64,000 nucleotides of DNA from positions 124,001 to 188,000 of the forward strand of contig NZ_BAJV01000005.1 of the NCBI RefSeq assembly GCF_000613885.1, given 5' to 3'. How positions within the stretch are numbered: the stretch's first letter is position 1; each line of letters starts with the position of its first letter. Below, piece by piece: positions 48,462 to 58,234 of this stretch. This DNA comes from Asaia prunellae JCM 25354 (GTDB taxonomy: Bacteria; Pseudomonadota; Alphaproteobacteria; Acetobacterales; Acetobacteraceae). The notes below the pieces were generated by a model. It had not been told where the DNA came from and made no database searches. It worked only from the letters and a program-made list of their open reading frames with translations. A program made the translations under genes and the position numbers.

Positions 48462-49697
48462 TTGCCCTCCCTTGCTTCCTTCTCAGCGCCTTCACCATGG
48501 CTGACCGTTATAGGCCTTGGCGAAGACGGATTTGAGGCGCTTTCCCGTCAGGCGCAACGGGCAATCAATGAAGCTGAATTTATCATGGGTGGCACACGCC
48601 ATCTCGGGCTGATCGAAGGTCACAGTGCTGCCGTTTTTCAGCCCTGGCCTTCTCCTTATGCACAGGCCATGCGTGCGCTTGAGCCTTATCGTGGAAAGAG
48701 AGTGGTCGTTCTGGCCTCAGGCGACCCCTTCTGCTTCGGTGCAGGAACACAGCTCATGGCGCATTTCGGGCGTGATGCTCTTATGGTCCTGCCGGGGCGA
48801 TCCTGTCTCACTCTCGCCTGCTCACGTCTCGGTTGGTCTGCACAGGATATCAGTCTTGTCTCCTTGTGTGGACGGCCACTTTCCAGACTGGTTCCTCTCA
48901 TACAGCCCGGGGGGCGGCTTCTGGTCCTTTCGGCAGATGAAACAACTCCGGCGCGTCTTGCCGCTTTTTTGACAGAGCGAGGTTGCGGTCAAAGTGTTTT
49001 GCATCTGCTTGAAGCGCTCGATGGCCCGGGTGAACGTATATGTTCCTCATATGCCTGTGGAGGTTTCCGTGAACCTGTGGCGCGTCTCAACATGGTGGCG
49101 GTCGAGATCGTGGCAGGGCCGGATGCCAGCATATTACCGCTGACCAGCGGGTTACCGGATGATTTTTTTGAACATGACGGTCAGCTTACCAAGCGGGAGA
49201 TACGGGCTGTCACCCTTTCAGCACTGGCACCTCATCCGGGACAGATATTATGGGATCTTGGTGCTGGATCGGGTTCTGTAAGCATTGAGTGGATGCTGCA
49301 TCACCCTGCCAATCGTGCTCTGGCAGTTGAACGTGATCCATCGCGCGCACTTCGTATCATGCGTAATGCACATACGCTTGGTGTGCCTGAGCTTCACGTG
49401 GAACAGCTTGTGCTTCCCTGTGATCTCTCTGCTCTTCCCGAGCCGGATGCCGTGTTCGTCGGTGGTGGCGTGGGCATGGAAGGCATGCTCGAAATGGGCT
49501 GGTCGGCCCTGAAGCCTGGTGGAAGACTGGTGGCCAATGCAGTGACGCTTGAGGGAGAGCAGCGTCTTTTCGAGGCTTTTCAAGCCTGGGGTGGTGCGCT
49601 ATCGCGCATTGGCATAGAGCGTCTAGGATCAATAGGCAGTGTGTTTGGATTCAGGCCAGCGATGACAGTGACCCAGTATCAGGCTGTCAGGACATGA
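48462..49697 (+). CDS. cobL: Precorrin-6Y C5,15-methyltransferase (decarboxylating)
   Basis: About 411 residues, two domains: an N-terminal class III methyltransferase (WLTVIGLGEDGFEALSRQAQRAI, VVVLASGDPFCFGAGTQL, MVLPGRSCLTLACSRLGW) and a C-terminal class I SAM domain (LTKREIRAVTLSALAPHPGQILWDLGAGSGSVSIEWML near 255-290). It methylates C5 and C15 and removes the acetate carboxyl at C12. No ATG is in frame at the expected place; a TTG at 48462 after GAGGA is the best start. The open frame continues far upstream antisense to cobK and is not coding there. Confidence 0.92.
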   Translation: MPSLASFSAPSPWLTVIGLGEDGFEALSRQAQRAINEAEFIMGGTRHLGLIEGHSAAVFQPWPSPYAQAMRALEPYRGKRVVVLASGDPFCFGAGTQLMAHFGRDALMVLPGRSCLTLACSRLGWSAQDISLVSLCGRPLSRLVPLIQPGGRLLVLSADETTPARLAAFLTERGCGQSVLHLLEALDGPGERICSSYACGGFREPVARLNMVAVEIVAGPDASILPLTSGLPDDFFEHDGQLTKREIRAVTLSALAPHPGQILWDLGAGSGSVSIEWMLHHPANRALAVERDPSRALRIMRNAHTLGVPELHVEQLVLPCDLSALPEPDAVFVGGGVGMEGMLEMGWSALKPGGRLVANAVTLEGEQRLFEAFQAWGGALSRIGIERLGSIGSVFGFRPAMTVTQYQAVRT

Positions 49698-50077
49698 TCA
49701 TAGGGGGATTGGGGTGCAAGCTCGATGCTTCGCCTGAGGCCATGATTGCGATCATTCATCAGGCTATTGAATGCTGGGGTATGCCACAGAGCCTTGCAGT
49801 GCCGGCTTTTCGCCAGAATCACGAAGCCATGCTGGCAGCTGCCCGGTTTTTCAGTCTGCCAGTTGCGGTTGTCGACTTGCTGACACTGGCTTCGGCCCAG
49901 CCGCGTTGTATAACCCATTCAGAGCGTGCGCGTATCACCATGGGATTTGGCTCGATTGCTGAAGGCTGTGCCCTGGCAGCTCTGGGGCCTCAGGCGCAGC
50001 TGATGGGCGCGCGCCTTGCCGGTGATGGCGTTACCTGCGCTTTTGCCTCAGTTCCTTCTGAAATCCTTACGCCGTGA
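49694..50077 (+). CDS. cobE: CobE / CbiG C-terminal-domain cobalamin biosynthesis protein
   Basis: 127 residues: MIIGGLGCKLDASPEAMIAIIHQAIE, then LAVPAFRQNHEAMLAAARFFSLPVAVV and ARITMGFGSIAEGCALAALGP. It matches CobE, equal to the CbiG C-terminal domain, whose biochemical step is not well defined but belongs to the aerobic route. ATGA overlaps join it to cobL and to cobM. Confidence 0.88.
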   Translation: MIIGGLGCKLDASPEAMIAIIHQAIECWGMPQSLAVPAFRQNHEAMLAAARFFSLPVAVVDLLTLASAQPRCITHSERARITMGFGSIAEGCALAALGPQAQLMGARLAGDGVTCAFASVPSEILTP

Positions 50078-50856
50078 CAGTACATTTCATAGGAGCCGGA
50101 CCCGGGGCAGCTGATCTCATGACGTTGCGCGGCCGCAACCTGATTGAGCAAGCACCGCTCTGTCTCTATGCAGGTTCAATTATTCCGCGTGATGTTCTGG
50201 GGTTTTGCGGTGCAGAAGCACGCCTTGTGGATACGGCGCCGCTCTGTCTCGATGAGATCGAGAAAATCTTTATCGAGGCTCACTGTGAAGGAAAGGATAT
50301 TGCCCGATTGCATTCGGGCGATCTGTCGCTTTACAGCGCGGTAGCCGAGCAGATAGCGCGCCTTGAGAAAAACGGCATTCCCTATACACTCACACCCGGT
50401 GTTCCTGCCTATGCGGCAGCTGCTTGTGTGCTCGGCCGTGAACTGACCGTACCAGATCTTGTCCAGAGTCTCGTTCTGACCCGTATCAATGGTCGGGCCT
50501 CACCCATGCCTGAGGCTGAAACTCTCGAAGCTTTTGCGATGACTGGTGCGACACTGGCCATTCATCTGGCTATTCACAGGCTGGATGAGATCGTGGCACG
50601 CCTCTTGCCGTTTTATGGTGACACATGCCCCGCAGCTGTGGTTGCCCGTGCCAGCTGGCCTGATGAACGCTGCGTACAGGCCCCTCTTGGTCAGATTGCC
50701 GGTATCATGGCGGCACAGCCAGAGGTGCGCACGGCGCTCATTCTTGTCAGCAAGGCCCTTGATCCGGAACGGGTGCGGGAGAGCGCGCTCTATAATTCAC
50801 ATTATCAGAGGCGCTTTCGAGGGCGAGACGAAACTCCTTCCATTCCCGTGTTCTGA
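50074..50856 (+). CDS. cobM: Precorrin-4 C11-methyltransferase
   Basis: 260 residues from a GTG at 50074 overlapping the cobE stop. MTVHFIGAGPGAADLMTLRGRNLIEQAPLCLYAGSIIP is the CobM start; RLHSGDLSLYSAVAEQIARL (near 90), TPGVPAYAAAACVLGRELTVPDLVQSLVLTR (near 108-140) and ATLAIHLAIHRLDEIV are class III methyltransferase signatures. Last gene of the cob run seen here; cobF, cobA, cobB and cobN are not in the window. Confidence 0.95.
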   Translation: MTVHFIGAGPGAADLMTLRGRNLIEQAPLCLYAGSIIPRDVLGFCGAEARLVDTAPLCLDEIEKIFIEAHCEGKDIARLHSGDLSLYSAVAEQIARLEKNGIPYTLTPGVPAYAAAACVLGRELTVPDLVQSLVLTRINGRASPMPEAETLEAFAMTGATLAIHLAIHRLDEIVARLLPFYGDTCPAAVVARASWPDERCVQAPLGQIAGIMAAQPEVRTALILVSKALDPERVRESALYNSHYQRRFRGRDETPSIPVF

Positions 50857-50903
50857 GAAAAGTTGCTGCGGTTCTGTGACCTTATTCAGGTAGAAGAGAC
50901 ATT

Positions 50904-51320
50904 TCAGGGCAGGGGAGATGCCTGATCATCCTGATTGGCAGTCTCTTTCTGTCGTGCCGCAGATTGCTTGTTTACCTGACGTTCCATCCATTTCTGGGCG
51001 GTCAATTTCAATTCCGGATCGAGCAATCGATAAAGACGCAGAAGATCGTCCTCATCCGGGGTGAGGATAGCCGGAATATCCTCTTCGACCATGCCGGTCA
51101 GAAAGGCTTCTGTTGAAACACCGAAAAGCGTGGCCAGCTTGGGAATATATTTGCGCAAACTACCGACACGGCCTGTTTCCCAAAAAGCAACAGCAGAACG
51201 TGAAACGCCCAAAGCATCCGCAAGTTGTTGTTGACTGAGTCCCTGACTTTTACGAAGCATAGCGATGCGTCTTGTGAGGGCAAAGCTTGGAGAAATTTCT
51301 CCTTTTTTGTTCATGGACAT
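50904..51320 (-). CDS. XRE-family helix-turn-helix regulator
   Basis: 138 residues. A standard HTH domain at about 12-70 (RRIAMLRKSQGLSQQQLADALGVSRSAVAFWETGRVGSLRKYIPKLATLFGVSTEAFLTG) followed by a helical tail rich in Gln/Lys. It is convergent with cobM (47 bp apart). No ligand domain. Targets are unknown; autoregulation is usual for the family. The start is either 51320 or the ATG two codons later at 51314; neither has a strong ribosome site. Confidence 0.85.
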   Translation of the reverse strand: MSMNKKGEISPSFALTRRIAMLRKSQGLSQQQLADALGVSRSAVAFWETGRVGSLRKYIPKLATLFGVSTEAFLTGMVEEDIPAILTPDEDDLLRLYRLLDPELKLTAQKWMERQVNKQSAARQKETANQDDQASPLP

Positions 51321-51406
51321 GTTTTATTTATCTCTGTTCTTCGAGACTGCAAAAAATAGAACGGTTAGCATCTGATTGACGTCAGGACACCCCCTTTTCA
51401 GTAACA

Positions 51407-52324
51407 TTAGCAGAAATGATTCCATGGTCTTTGGCGCAGAGTGCCGCCGATGAGATCAAGAAAGGCGGAAACCCGTGCCGGATGCGAACGACCCGGGGGA
51501 GTGAGAAGACTGAGCTCCTTCTCCTGAAAGTGCCAGTCACCAAGCAGTTTTTCGAGAGCACCATCGCGCAGATGGGCTGAAATCATGAACTCGGGAAACA
51601 GGCCGATGCCCAGCCCGGCAAGCAGAGGGTAGAAAAGACTCCGCATTATTGGCGCTGTAGCGCGTGGCAGGAGGATCTACTTGGACCGTTTGCCCCTCAC
51701 AGCTCATACGCAGAAGGGCGCCACTGCGGGTGCCGGTATAGAGAAAGCCGTGATGCTGCTTCAGATCTCTCGGGTGTTCCGGTCGCCCGTATTTTGCCAG
51801 ATAGTCAGGCGAGGCGACCAGAAGGAGTGGAATGGAACACAGACGCAGCCCGCGAAGAGAAGAAGGAGGATGGGCAGCAATTCTGATGGCAACATCAAAA
51901 CCATCGGCAATAAGGTCAAGTTGCTCGTCGGTATAGGTGATCGAAAGTTCGACATCAGGAAAGCGCATCAGAAAATCGGGCAGGAGTGGCGCCACATGGC
52001 TGAGCCCGAAAGAGATCGGGGCTGTGACCCTGAGCAGACCATGGGGGTGATGTACGGCGCGGCGTAGTTCTGCCTCCGCAGCTTCGCCTTCCCCCAATAG
52101 TCTGATGGCATGAGCCAGCACGCGTTGTCCGGTTTCCGTCAGGGCCAGCTTGCGGGAAGTCCGGTTGAAAACGAATGTGCCTGTCGCCTGCTCAAGCTCG
52201 ATACGGCTTTTGAAATTGTTGGACGGGAAATCCCCAGTGCTTTTGCAGCGGCACTGAACGATCCCAGTTCGGCGATACGAGCGAAAATCGCGAGTGCTTC
52301 AAAATCAGGTAAGCGTTCTGTCAT
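51407..52324 (-). CDS. LysR-family regulator (two frameshifts), divergent from a pirin gene
   Basis: About 305 residues if rejoined. HTH piece [44 protein letters not shown]; adding one G near 52193 leads to [29 protein letters not shown] and the ligand-binding domain ([26 protein letters not shown]); removing one base near 51643 leads to [27 protein letters not shown] to the end. It probably controls the divergent pirin gene 92 bp away. The second break is an insertion by my reading, less certain than the first. Confidence 0.78.
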
Positions 52325-52415
52325 GAAATGGAACCAATCTGTTGCCATCATTTCTATATATTAACTGACTACTCGTTTTCTATGGTGGCTGCATCAGAAA
52401 CGAAAGGTTTTACCC

Positions 52416-53117
52416 ATGATCGACCATCGTCCTTTTGCCTCGCTCGGTCATGCCGATCACGGCTGGCTCAGGGCTGCGCATCATTTTTCATTTTCGAGCT
52501 ATCATGATCCGGATCGTATGGGCTGGGGGGCGCTTCGCGTATGGAATGACGATGAGATCGCGCCTGACAGCGGCTTCCCAGCTCACCCCCATCGAGACAT
52601 GGAAATTATCACCTATGTGCGCAGCGGTGCCATTTCGCACCGGGATTCCCTGGGTAATAAAGGGCGAACCGAGACAGGGCAGGTCCAGGTCATGTCGGCT
52701 GGAACAGGGATCGTTCATAGTGAGGCCAATCTCGAGAGCGAAACCACAACGCTCTTCCAGATCTGGATTATGCCTGATCGTCGAGGCCATGCGCCCTCCT
52801 GGGGTACGCGGCCTTTTCCGGTCGAGGCACGCGACAGTCATCTGGTGACACTTGCTTCTGGCGTTGCGGGTGATGAGGATGCGTTGAAAATCAACGCTGA
52901 GGCGCGTGTAAAGGCGGCAACCATCAAGCGTGGCGAGACAATCACATGGAGGCTTGAACATGGGTGGTCAGGTTACGCGGTTCTGGCCTCGGGTGCGGTC
53001 AGGCTCGGGGATCTGCCCCTGAAGCCACGAGATGGCGCTGCCATTCGTAATGAAGAACTGCTGACAATCACGGCAGAAGAGGATTCGGAAATCGTGGTGG
53101 TGGAGACTGCGAGCTGA
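52416..53117 (+). CDS. Pirin-family bicupin (quercetin-dioxygenase-like)
   Basis: 233 residues of the YhhW/pirin family. The N-terminal cupin has the metal site HPHRDMEIITYVRSGAISHRDSLGN (near 55-80) and VMSAGTGIVHSE (near 94), giving three His and one Glu ligand. Some members oxidise quercetin; the bacterial role is often unclear. Divergent from the LysR gene, so probably its target. AAAGG lies a few bases upstream of the ATG. Confidence 0.9.
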   Translation: MIDHRPFASLGHADHGWLRAAHHFSFSSYHDPDRMGWGALRVWNDDEIAPDSGFPAHPHRDMEIITYVRSGAISHRDSLGNKGRTETGQVQVMSAGTGIVHSEANLESETTTLFQIWIMPDRRGHAPSWGTRPFPVEARDSHLVTLASGVAGDEDALKINAEARVKAATIKRGETITWRLEHGWSGYAVLASGAVRLGDLPLKPRDGAAIRNEELLTITAEEDSEIVVVETAS

Positions 53118-53144
53118 CTGCTTACTTTCAGGTAGATTAGACTT

Positions 53145-53173
53145 CCCTATACCCTCCCCCCTAGGGTATAGGG
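53145..53173. promoter_or_regulatory. Perfect 11-bp inverted repeat with C-tract centre: operator of the metal regulator
   Basis: Arms CCCTATACCCT and AGGGTATAGGG flank CCCCCCT. A GC-tract between TA-rich arms is the known operator design of the CsoR/RcnR family. It ends seven bases before the regulator's start, and its right-hand GGG is also the likely ribosome site, so repressor binding would block its own operon. Directly seen; binding is inferred. Confidence 0.82.
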
Positions 53174-53179
53174 ATAAGG

Positions 53180-53446
53180 ATGAGTACCCACAAGCACAAG
53201 CAGATTTCTCTCCGGCTCAAACAGGCCCGCGGCCATCTTGAGAGTATTCTCGAGATGATCGAGGGTGACAGAAGCTGTGCCGATCTGGCGCAGCAGATCC
53301 AAGCTGTCGAAAATACGCTGCGCAATGCCAAGCGCAGTCTCATCCGGGATCATGTCGAGCACTGCATTGTCGAAGCCATGGCAGATGGTGGCATCACGCG
53401 TGAGGATGCCGTGCAGGAATTCGCCCGTCTTGTGAAATATCTTTGA
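53180..53446 (+). CDS. CsoR/RcnR-family metal-sensing repressor
   Basis: 88 residues, all-helical DUF156 protein. Metal ligands read as Cys33, His58 and Cys62 (spacing 25 and 4), the CsoR-type C-H-C set; RcnR would have His at the last place. His4 and His6 at the N-terminus are like the extra ligands of nickel/cobalt sensors (RcnR, InrS), so copper versus nickel/cobalt is open. Together with the inverted repeat before it and the RND pump behind it, it is the local metal switch. Operon with the next two genes (14 bp gap). Confidence 0.9.
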   Translation: MSTHKHKQISLRLKQARGHLESILEMIEGDRSCADLAQQIQAVENTLRNAKRSLIRDHVEHCIVEAMADGGITREDAVQEFARLVKYL

Positions 53447-53460
53447 CAAGGGAGCGGGCG

Positions 53461-54633
53461 ATGCGGCTCTTTTCTCTTCCGCTTTCCAGAACCGGCATTT
53501 TTCTTCTGTTCGGCATTCTGGGCATGCAGGCGGTTCAGGCTGAAGAGGCATGGCATCACGTCTTTGAGCTGTCGCCTGAAGCCCAGCGTAATGAACGTGT
53601 CGAGCTTGTCTCTCTGAAACAGGGTCTGCTGTATCATCAGATTACAGCTATGGCTCGCGTTGACGCTGATACGAGCCGTGTGGTCGACATCCATCCGGCT
53701 GGCAGTGGCAAGGTCACGGCGGTGCACGTGACGCCAGGCCAACGCGTCCGGCAGGGCGAAGCACTTGTTTCTTATACTGATCACTCGCTGCACGAGCTGC
53801 ATCTGCAGCGTGAGCAGGTGGTTGCCGCACTGGATTCTGCCCGGGCGGGGGAAGCTCAAGCCAGTTTGCTTTACAAACGCGGTCTGGCCTTGGCCGGAAG
53901 TGCGGTGTCAAAGGGAGAGCTCGAACGCAGGCTTATGGTGCTGCAACAGCAGCGTGGGCTTGTTACGGCGCGTCAGGCTGATCTTGCAACGCTCGAGCAT
54001 CGCCAGACCGAGGAGTTCACCTCGGTGACCGAACGGATCGTGCAGGATGAGGCTTCGGATCTGATCAGCCCGGTCGATGGCGTGGTGCAGGCCGTGCGTA
54101 CGGCCGTGGCAGCCGATATCACGGCGGGTGATAATCTGATTACGGTTGTGGATCTTTCAAAACTCTGGCTGATCGCCGATCTCTCTTCCGAGGATGCAGC
54201 CCAACTCGCGGTCGGGTCTGAGGCGCGGTTCCGTCTGGCCGGGCAGGATAAATCGCCGCTTCTCAAAGCCCGGATCGAGACAATCTCGGGTCTTGCTGAT
54301 CCATCGACCGGACTTGTCCGTGTCGTCTGTACGCTTGATCATCCGCCAGCCTCTCTCCGGCCGGGCATGATGCTTGATGCGCTTTTTCAGGTGGGTGCAG
54401 GTAAACAGGGCGTTATCATTCCCAAAGCAGCACTGCAGGATATTGACGGGCATGATGTCGTGTTCCAGCGCCGTGACGAGACCCATTTTCTGCCTGTTGT
54501 GGTGCAGGTCCTCGAGCAGAATGAAGAGGAAGCACTGATTGCCGGGGGGCTGCATGAAGGGGACCGGATCGTGGGAGCGGGCAGTTTTACCCTGAAATCC
54601 ATGGCATTGCTCTCCACCATGGCGGATGACTGA
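53461..54633 (+). CDS. Heavy-metal RND periplasmic adaptor (CzcB/CusB-like)
   Basis: 390 residues from the ATG at 53461, with a signal peptide MRLFSLPLSRTGIFLLFGILGMQAVQA. A mature N-terminus with two adjacent His (EEAWHHVF), then the lipoyl-like half VVDIHPAGSGKVTAVHVTPGQRVRQGEALVSY, coiled-coil and SPVDGVVQAVRTAV. It links an HME-type RND pump to an outer-membrane channel. Its stop overlaps the pump gene by eight bases. No outer-membrane factor is in this operon. Confidence 0.9.
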   Translation: MRLFSLPLSRTGIFLLFGILGMQAVQAEEAWHHVFELSPEAQRNERVELVSLKQGLLYHQITAMARVDADTSRVVDIHPAGSGKVTAVHVTPGQRVRQGEALVSYTDHSLHELHLQREQVVAALDSARAGEAQASLLYKRGLALAGSAVSKGELERRLMVLQQQRGLVTARQADLATLEHRQTEEFTSVTERIVQDEASDLISPVDGVVQAVRTAVAADITAGDNLITVVDLSKLWLIADLSSEDAAQLAVGSEARFRLAGQDKSPLLKARIETISGLADPSTGLVRVVCTLDHPPASLRPGMMLDALFQVGAGKQGVIIPKAALQDIDGHDVVFQRRDETHFLPVVVQVLEQNEEEALIAGGLHEGDRIVGAGSFTLKSMALLSTMADD

Positions 54634-57600
54634 CCGGGCCATGTGGTATTTTCTGCAAGGGAACAAGCTGGCGGTTCTGTCGCTCTGTGCCCTGCTCGTT
54701 CTGGCTGGACTGTTTGTTGTGCCCGGTCTGCCTGTCGAGCCAGTTCCCGATATCTCGCCACAGCAGGTACTTGTCTCGGTAACCGCGCCCGGTCTTGCGA
54801 CTGAAGAAGTTGAGAAACAGATCACCTTCCCTCTTGAGGCCAGCCTGACCGGGCTGCCAGATCTGGTCGATCTGCGCTCTGTGTCGCGTAATGGTGTATC
54901 GGTCGTTTACCTTCAGTTCGACGAGCGTTCCGATCTTGATCTGGACCGGGCCCGCGCGAATGAGCGTTTGCAGAAGGCACGCGAAAGCATTGCCGTCCCG
55001 GTCAGCATTTCCATGGGGCCGCTTGCGACCGGCATGGGTGAGATCATGCAGATCGAGATCAAGGGGGATAAGCGTTTCTCCCCCCTTGCGCTCAATCGGC
55101 TCATGACCTGGTCTGTCGCGCCACAACTGCGTCTTGTGCCGGGTGTGGCTGAAGTCAATGTTAATGGTGGCGCCGAGGAGACCTATACACTTACCCTCGA
55201 TCCGGCCCGCATGCGCGCCCATGACATTCCGATAGGGCGTATCTATGCCGCCATAGAGAGCAATAACGCGTCGTCAGGTGGCGGGTGGATCGCGCATCAG
55301 GCGGAGCAGCAGATTGTCGTCGGGCGTGCCCTTGTCACCTCTCTTGCCGATTTTGCGGCCATACCGGTGATGATGGGCTCCGATGGCGTGGTCCTGCGGC
55401 TGCGCGATGTGGGTACGGTGTCTCTGGGAGCCAGATTGCGTCTTGGCGCGGTGACGCGCGATGGCAAGGGCGAAATCGTCAATGGCGTCGTACTGATGCA
55501 GAAAGGGGCAAGTTCGAATGCGACGCTCGATGCCATCAGCAAGGCCCTGCCGGATATCCGCCGCTCCCTGCCATCGGGAGTGACTCTCGAACCCTTCTAC
55601 AGCCGTGCGACCCTGACCGGAGAGACCGTTCATACGATCAAGGAAAATCTCGTTCTCGGGGCGCTTCTGGTCTTTCTGACGCTTTGGGTCGTGCTGGGAA
55701 ACTGGCAGGCAACGCTTGTGATCATCTCGGTCATTCCGGTGTCGCTCGTGGCCGCCTTTGTCGGGATGCGCTTCTTTGGCATTTCAGCCAATCTGCTGAG
55801 TCTGGGCGCAATCGATTTCGGCATGATTGTCGATGGATCGCTGGTGGTAGTTGAGCATCTGATGGTCGAGCGCAGCCGGAACGCCCAGGGTGAAATGCTC
55901 GAACATCTTGCCGTTCATACGCTGCGCGCCGTTTTGCGCCCTGTGAGTTTCGCCATTTTTGTTATCATCATGGTGTATCTGCCCATTCTTACCCTTCAGG
56001 GGGTGGAGGGACGGATGTTCCGTCCGATGGCGCAAACCATCATCATGGGACTGCTTACCTCGCTTGTTTACTGTTTCGTGGTGGTGCCGGTCCTGTCTGC
56101 GCTTGCGCTGCGCAAGGCGCGGCAGGACCGTGAGACGCGGGTCGTCGTGACGTTGCGCGCGATCTATGAGCCTGCGCTTTCATGGTGTGCGTCTCATGCC
56201 AAAGCCGTATTCGGGACAACAGCAGCCGTCTTTGTTCTGGCCCTGTTTCTCGCCTCGCGCCTTGGTGGTGAGTTCGTACCTCAGCTTGAAGAAGGGGCGC
56301 TCGTCGTTATTTCGATGCGCCTGCCAGTGCCTCTCTTCCGACCGTGCTGTATTCGGCCACGCAGCAGGAACAGATCGTTCGCAGTTTCCCCGAGGTTGAG
56401 ACGGTAGTGAGCAATACTGGCACATCGGCCATTCCAACCGATCCGATGGGAACGAACGAGACTGACAGCTATATTTTCCTCAAGCCCCGGAATACATGGC
56501 GCCCGGGCATGACGCAGGCCAAACTCGTGGCTGAAATGAGCGCAAAGCTGGCCCATGATCTGCCTGACGCTGCCTATTCCTGGACGCAGCCCATCCAGAT
56601 GAGGATGGACGACATGCTGTCAGGGGTACGTAGCCAGCTCGCCATTTCGATTTATGGTGATGATCTCGCGATGCTGAACCGGCTGGGTGGCAAGCTGGTT
56701 GGGATCATTTCCGGTATTCCCGGCGCGGCCGATGTCGCACAGCAGGGCGAAGGTTCGGTCCCTTATCTGCATATTGATGTCAATCGGGATGCAGCGGCGC
56801 GTCTGGGCGTGGCTGTGCCGGAGATACTGGCGACGATCGAGGCGATTGGCGGACATATCGGTCGCCCTGTTATTCAGGATAACGCATTGATCCCGACCCA
56901 GATCCGGTATCGCGAAGGGGCAACAGCATCTCCCGAGCGGATCGGGGGGTTACAGATTCGTCGTGAGGACGGGCGTGGCTGGGTGCTGCTCAAGGACGTC
57001 ACGCATATTGCTCTCGAACAGGGCAATGCCCGTATTGACCGGGATTCACTGCATCGACGGGTCATTGTACAGGCGAATGTACGTGGCCGTGACGTCAAAT
57101 CCTTTGTTGCTGAGGCACAGGAAAAAGTGCTGAAGGGTCTCGCTCTGCCTGCCGGATATCGGCTGAGCTGGACAGGGCAGTTCCGTAATCTCGAATCAGC
57201 CACGAAGCGTCTGGCACTTGTGGTGCCCCTCGCTCTGGTCCTGATTTTCGTCTTTCTGATTCTTGCACTTGGCACACCGCGTGCGGCGCTTCTGGTATTC
57301 ATCAACCTGCCGATTGCCGCGACAGGTGGTATCTACGCGCTGGCGATCAGGGGGCTGCCATTCAGTATCGCGGCCGGTATCGGGTTTATCGCCCTGTTCG
57401 GCGTGGCCATTCTCAACGGCGTGGTGCTGGTCAGTCAGATAAGGGAGTTTCGTCTGGCCGGAATGGAGGTTGCCGAAGCCGCATTTTCCGCTGCAAAGGC
57501 GCGTTTCCGGCCTGTTCTGGCGACGGCTTCAGTGGCCAGTTTCGGCTTCTTCCCCATGGCGTTTTCGGGGAGTGCCGGGGCAGAGGTTGAGCGGCCGCTG

Positions 57601-57738
57601 GCTACCGTTGTGATTGGAGGGCTGATCACCTCAACCCTCCTAACTCTCCTCGTTCTGCCATTGCTCTATGCCCGGTTCTTTACTGGCGAACCGTCAGACA
57701 AGCCGGAACCGGAGACGCCTGTTCAGCCCATAGGATAG
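54626..57738 (+). CDS. Heavy-metal efflux RND pump, CzcA/CnrA-like (frameshift near 56326)
   Basis: About 1037 residues, 12 helices and two periplasmic loops. Helix 4 carries DFGMIVDGSLVVVEHLMVERS as in CzcA-type (HME) pumps. The stretch NTGTSAIPTDPMGTNETDSYIFLKPRNTWRPGMTQ resembles CzcA/CnrA more than CusA, so divalent Co/Ni/Zn is likelier than Cu/Ag. The frame breaks after ISMRLP: one added base at 56326 (CC to CCC) gives SASLPTVLYSATQQEQIVRSFPEVETVVSN. Metal specificity is inferred only. It overlaps the convergent VOC gene by 16 bases. Confidence 0.9.
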
Positions 57739-58102
57739 AGGGCGCAGAGCTTGTTGCCTGCGGGATCGCGCAGATAGGCGAGATAAAGCTTGCCGACTGG
57801 GGATTCGCGCGGGCCGGGCGGGTTTTCGATAGCGACGCCACCATGGGCAAGGCCGGCCTTGTGCCAGGCATCGACGGCTTCTGCCGATTTGGCCGAAAAG
57901 CCGATTGTTCCGCCATTGGCACCGCAGGCTGGAGCCCCGTCGAGCGGTTTGGTAACGATCAGCCTGCCGCCGTCATGGTTATAGAACAGGCGTCCGTTTG
58001 AAGCAGCAGATGCGGGTGGACAGCCAGAACACCGAGCGTGGCGTCATAGAAGGCTTTCGACGCGTCGAGATCATTGCTGCCGATCACGATATGACTGAAC
58101 AT
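57723..58102 (-). CDS. VOC-family (glyoxalase/bleomycin-resistance-like) protein (frameshift near 57994)
   Basis: 126 residues when rejoined: MFSHIVIGSNDLDASKAFYDATLGVLAVHPHLLLQTG, then RLFYNHDGGRLIVTKPLDGAPACGANGGTIGFSAKSAEAVDAWHKAGLAHGG and DPAGNKLCALYPMG. One G added at 57994-57995 (GGA to GGGA) joins the two frames. Small VOC proteins bind a metal through His/Glu and often act as lyases or isomerases; the role here is unknown. AAGGAG lies just upstream of the ATG. Confidence 0.8.
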
Positions 58103-58234
58103 GGAATTTCTCCTTTTTATCAAGGCAGATCGCTCTGCGGCGCAGAGGATCATGCCGGTACGCTGATCATGTCAACGTCTGACAGAAGCGGGATTACTGC
58201 CCTCGGCCTCGACTGGTCCCGTTTCTGAAGTGGT

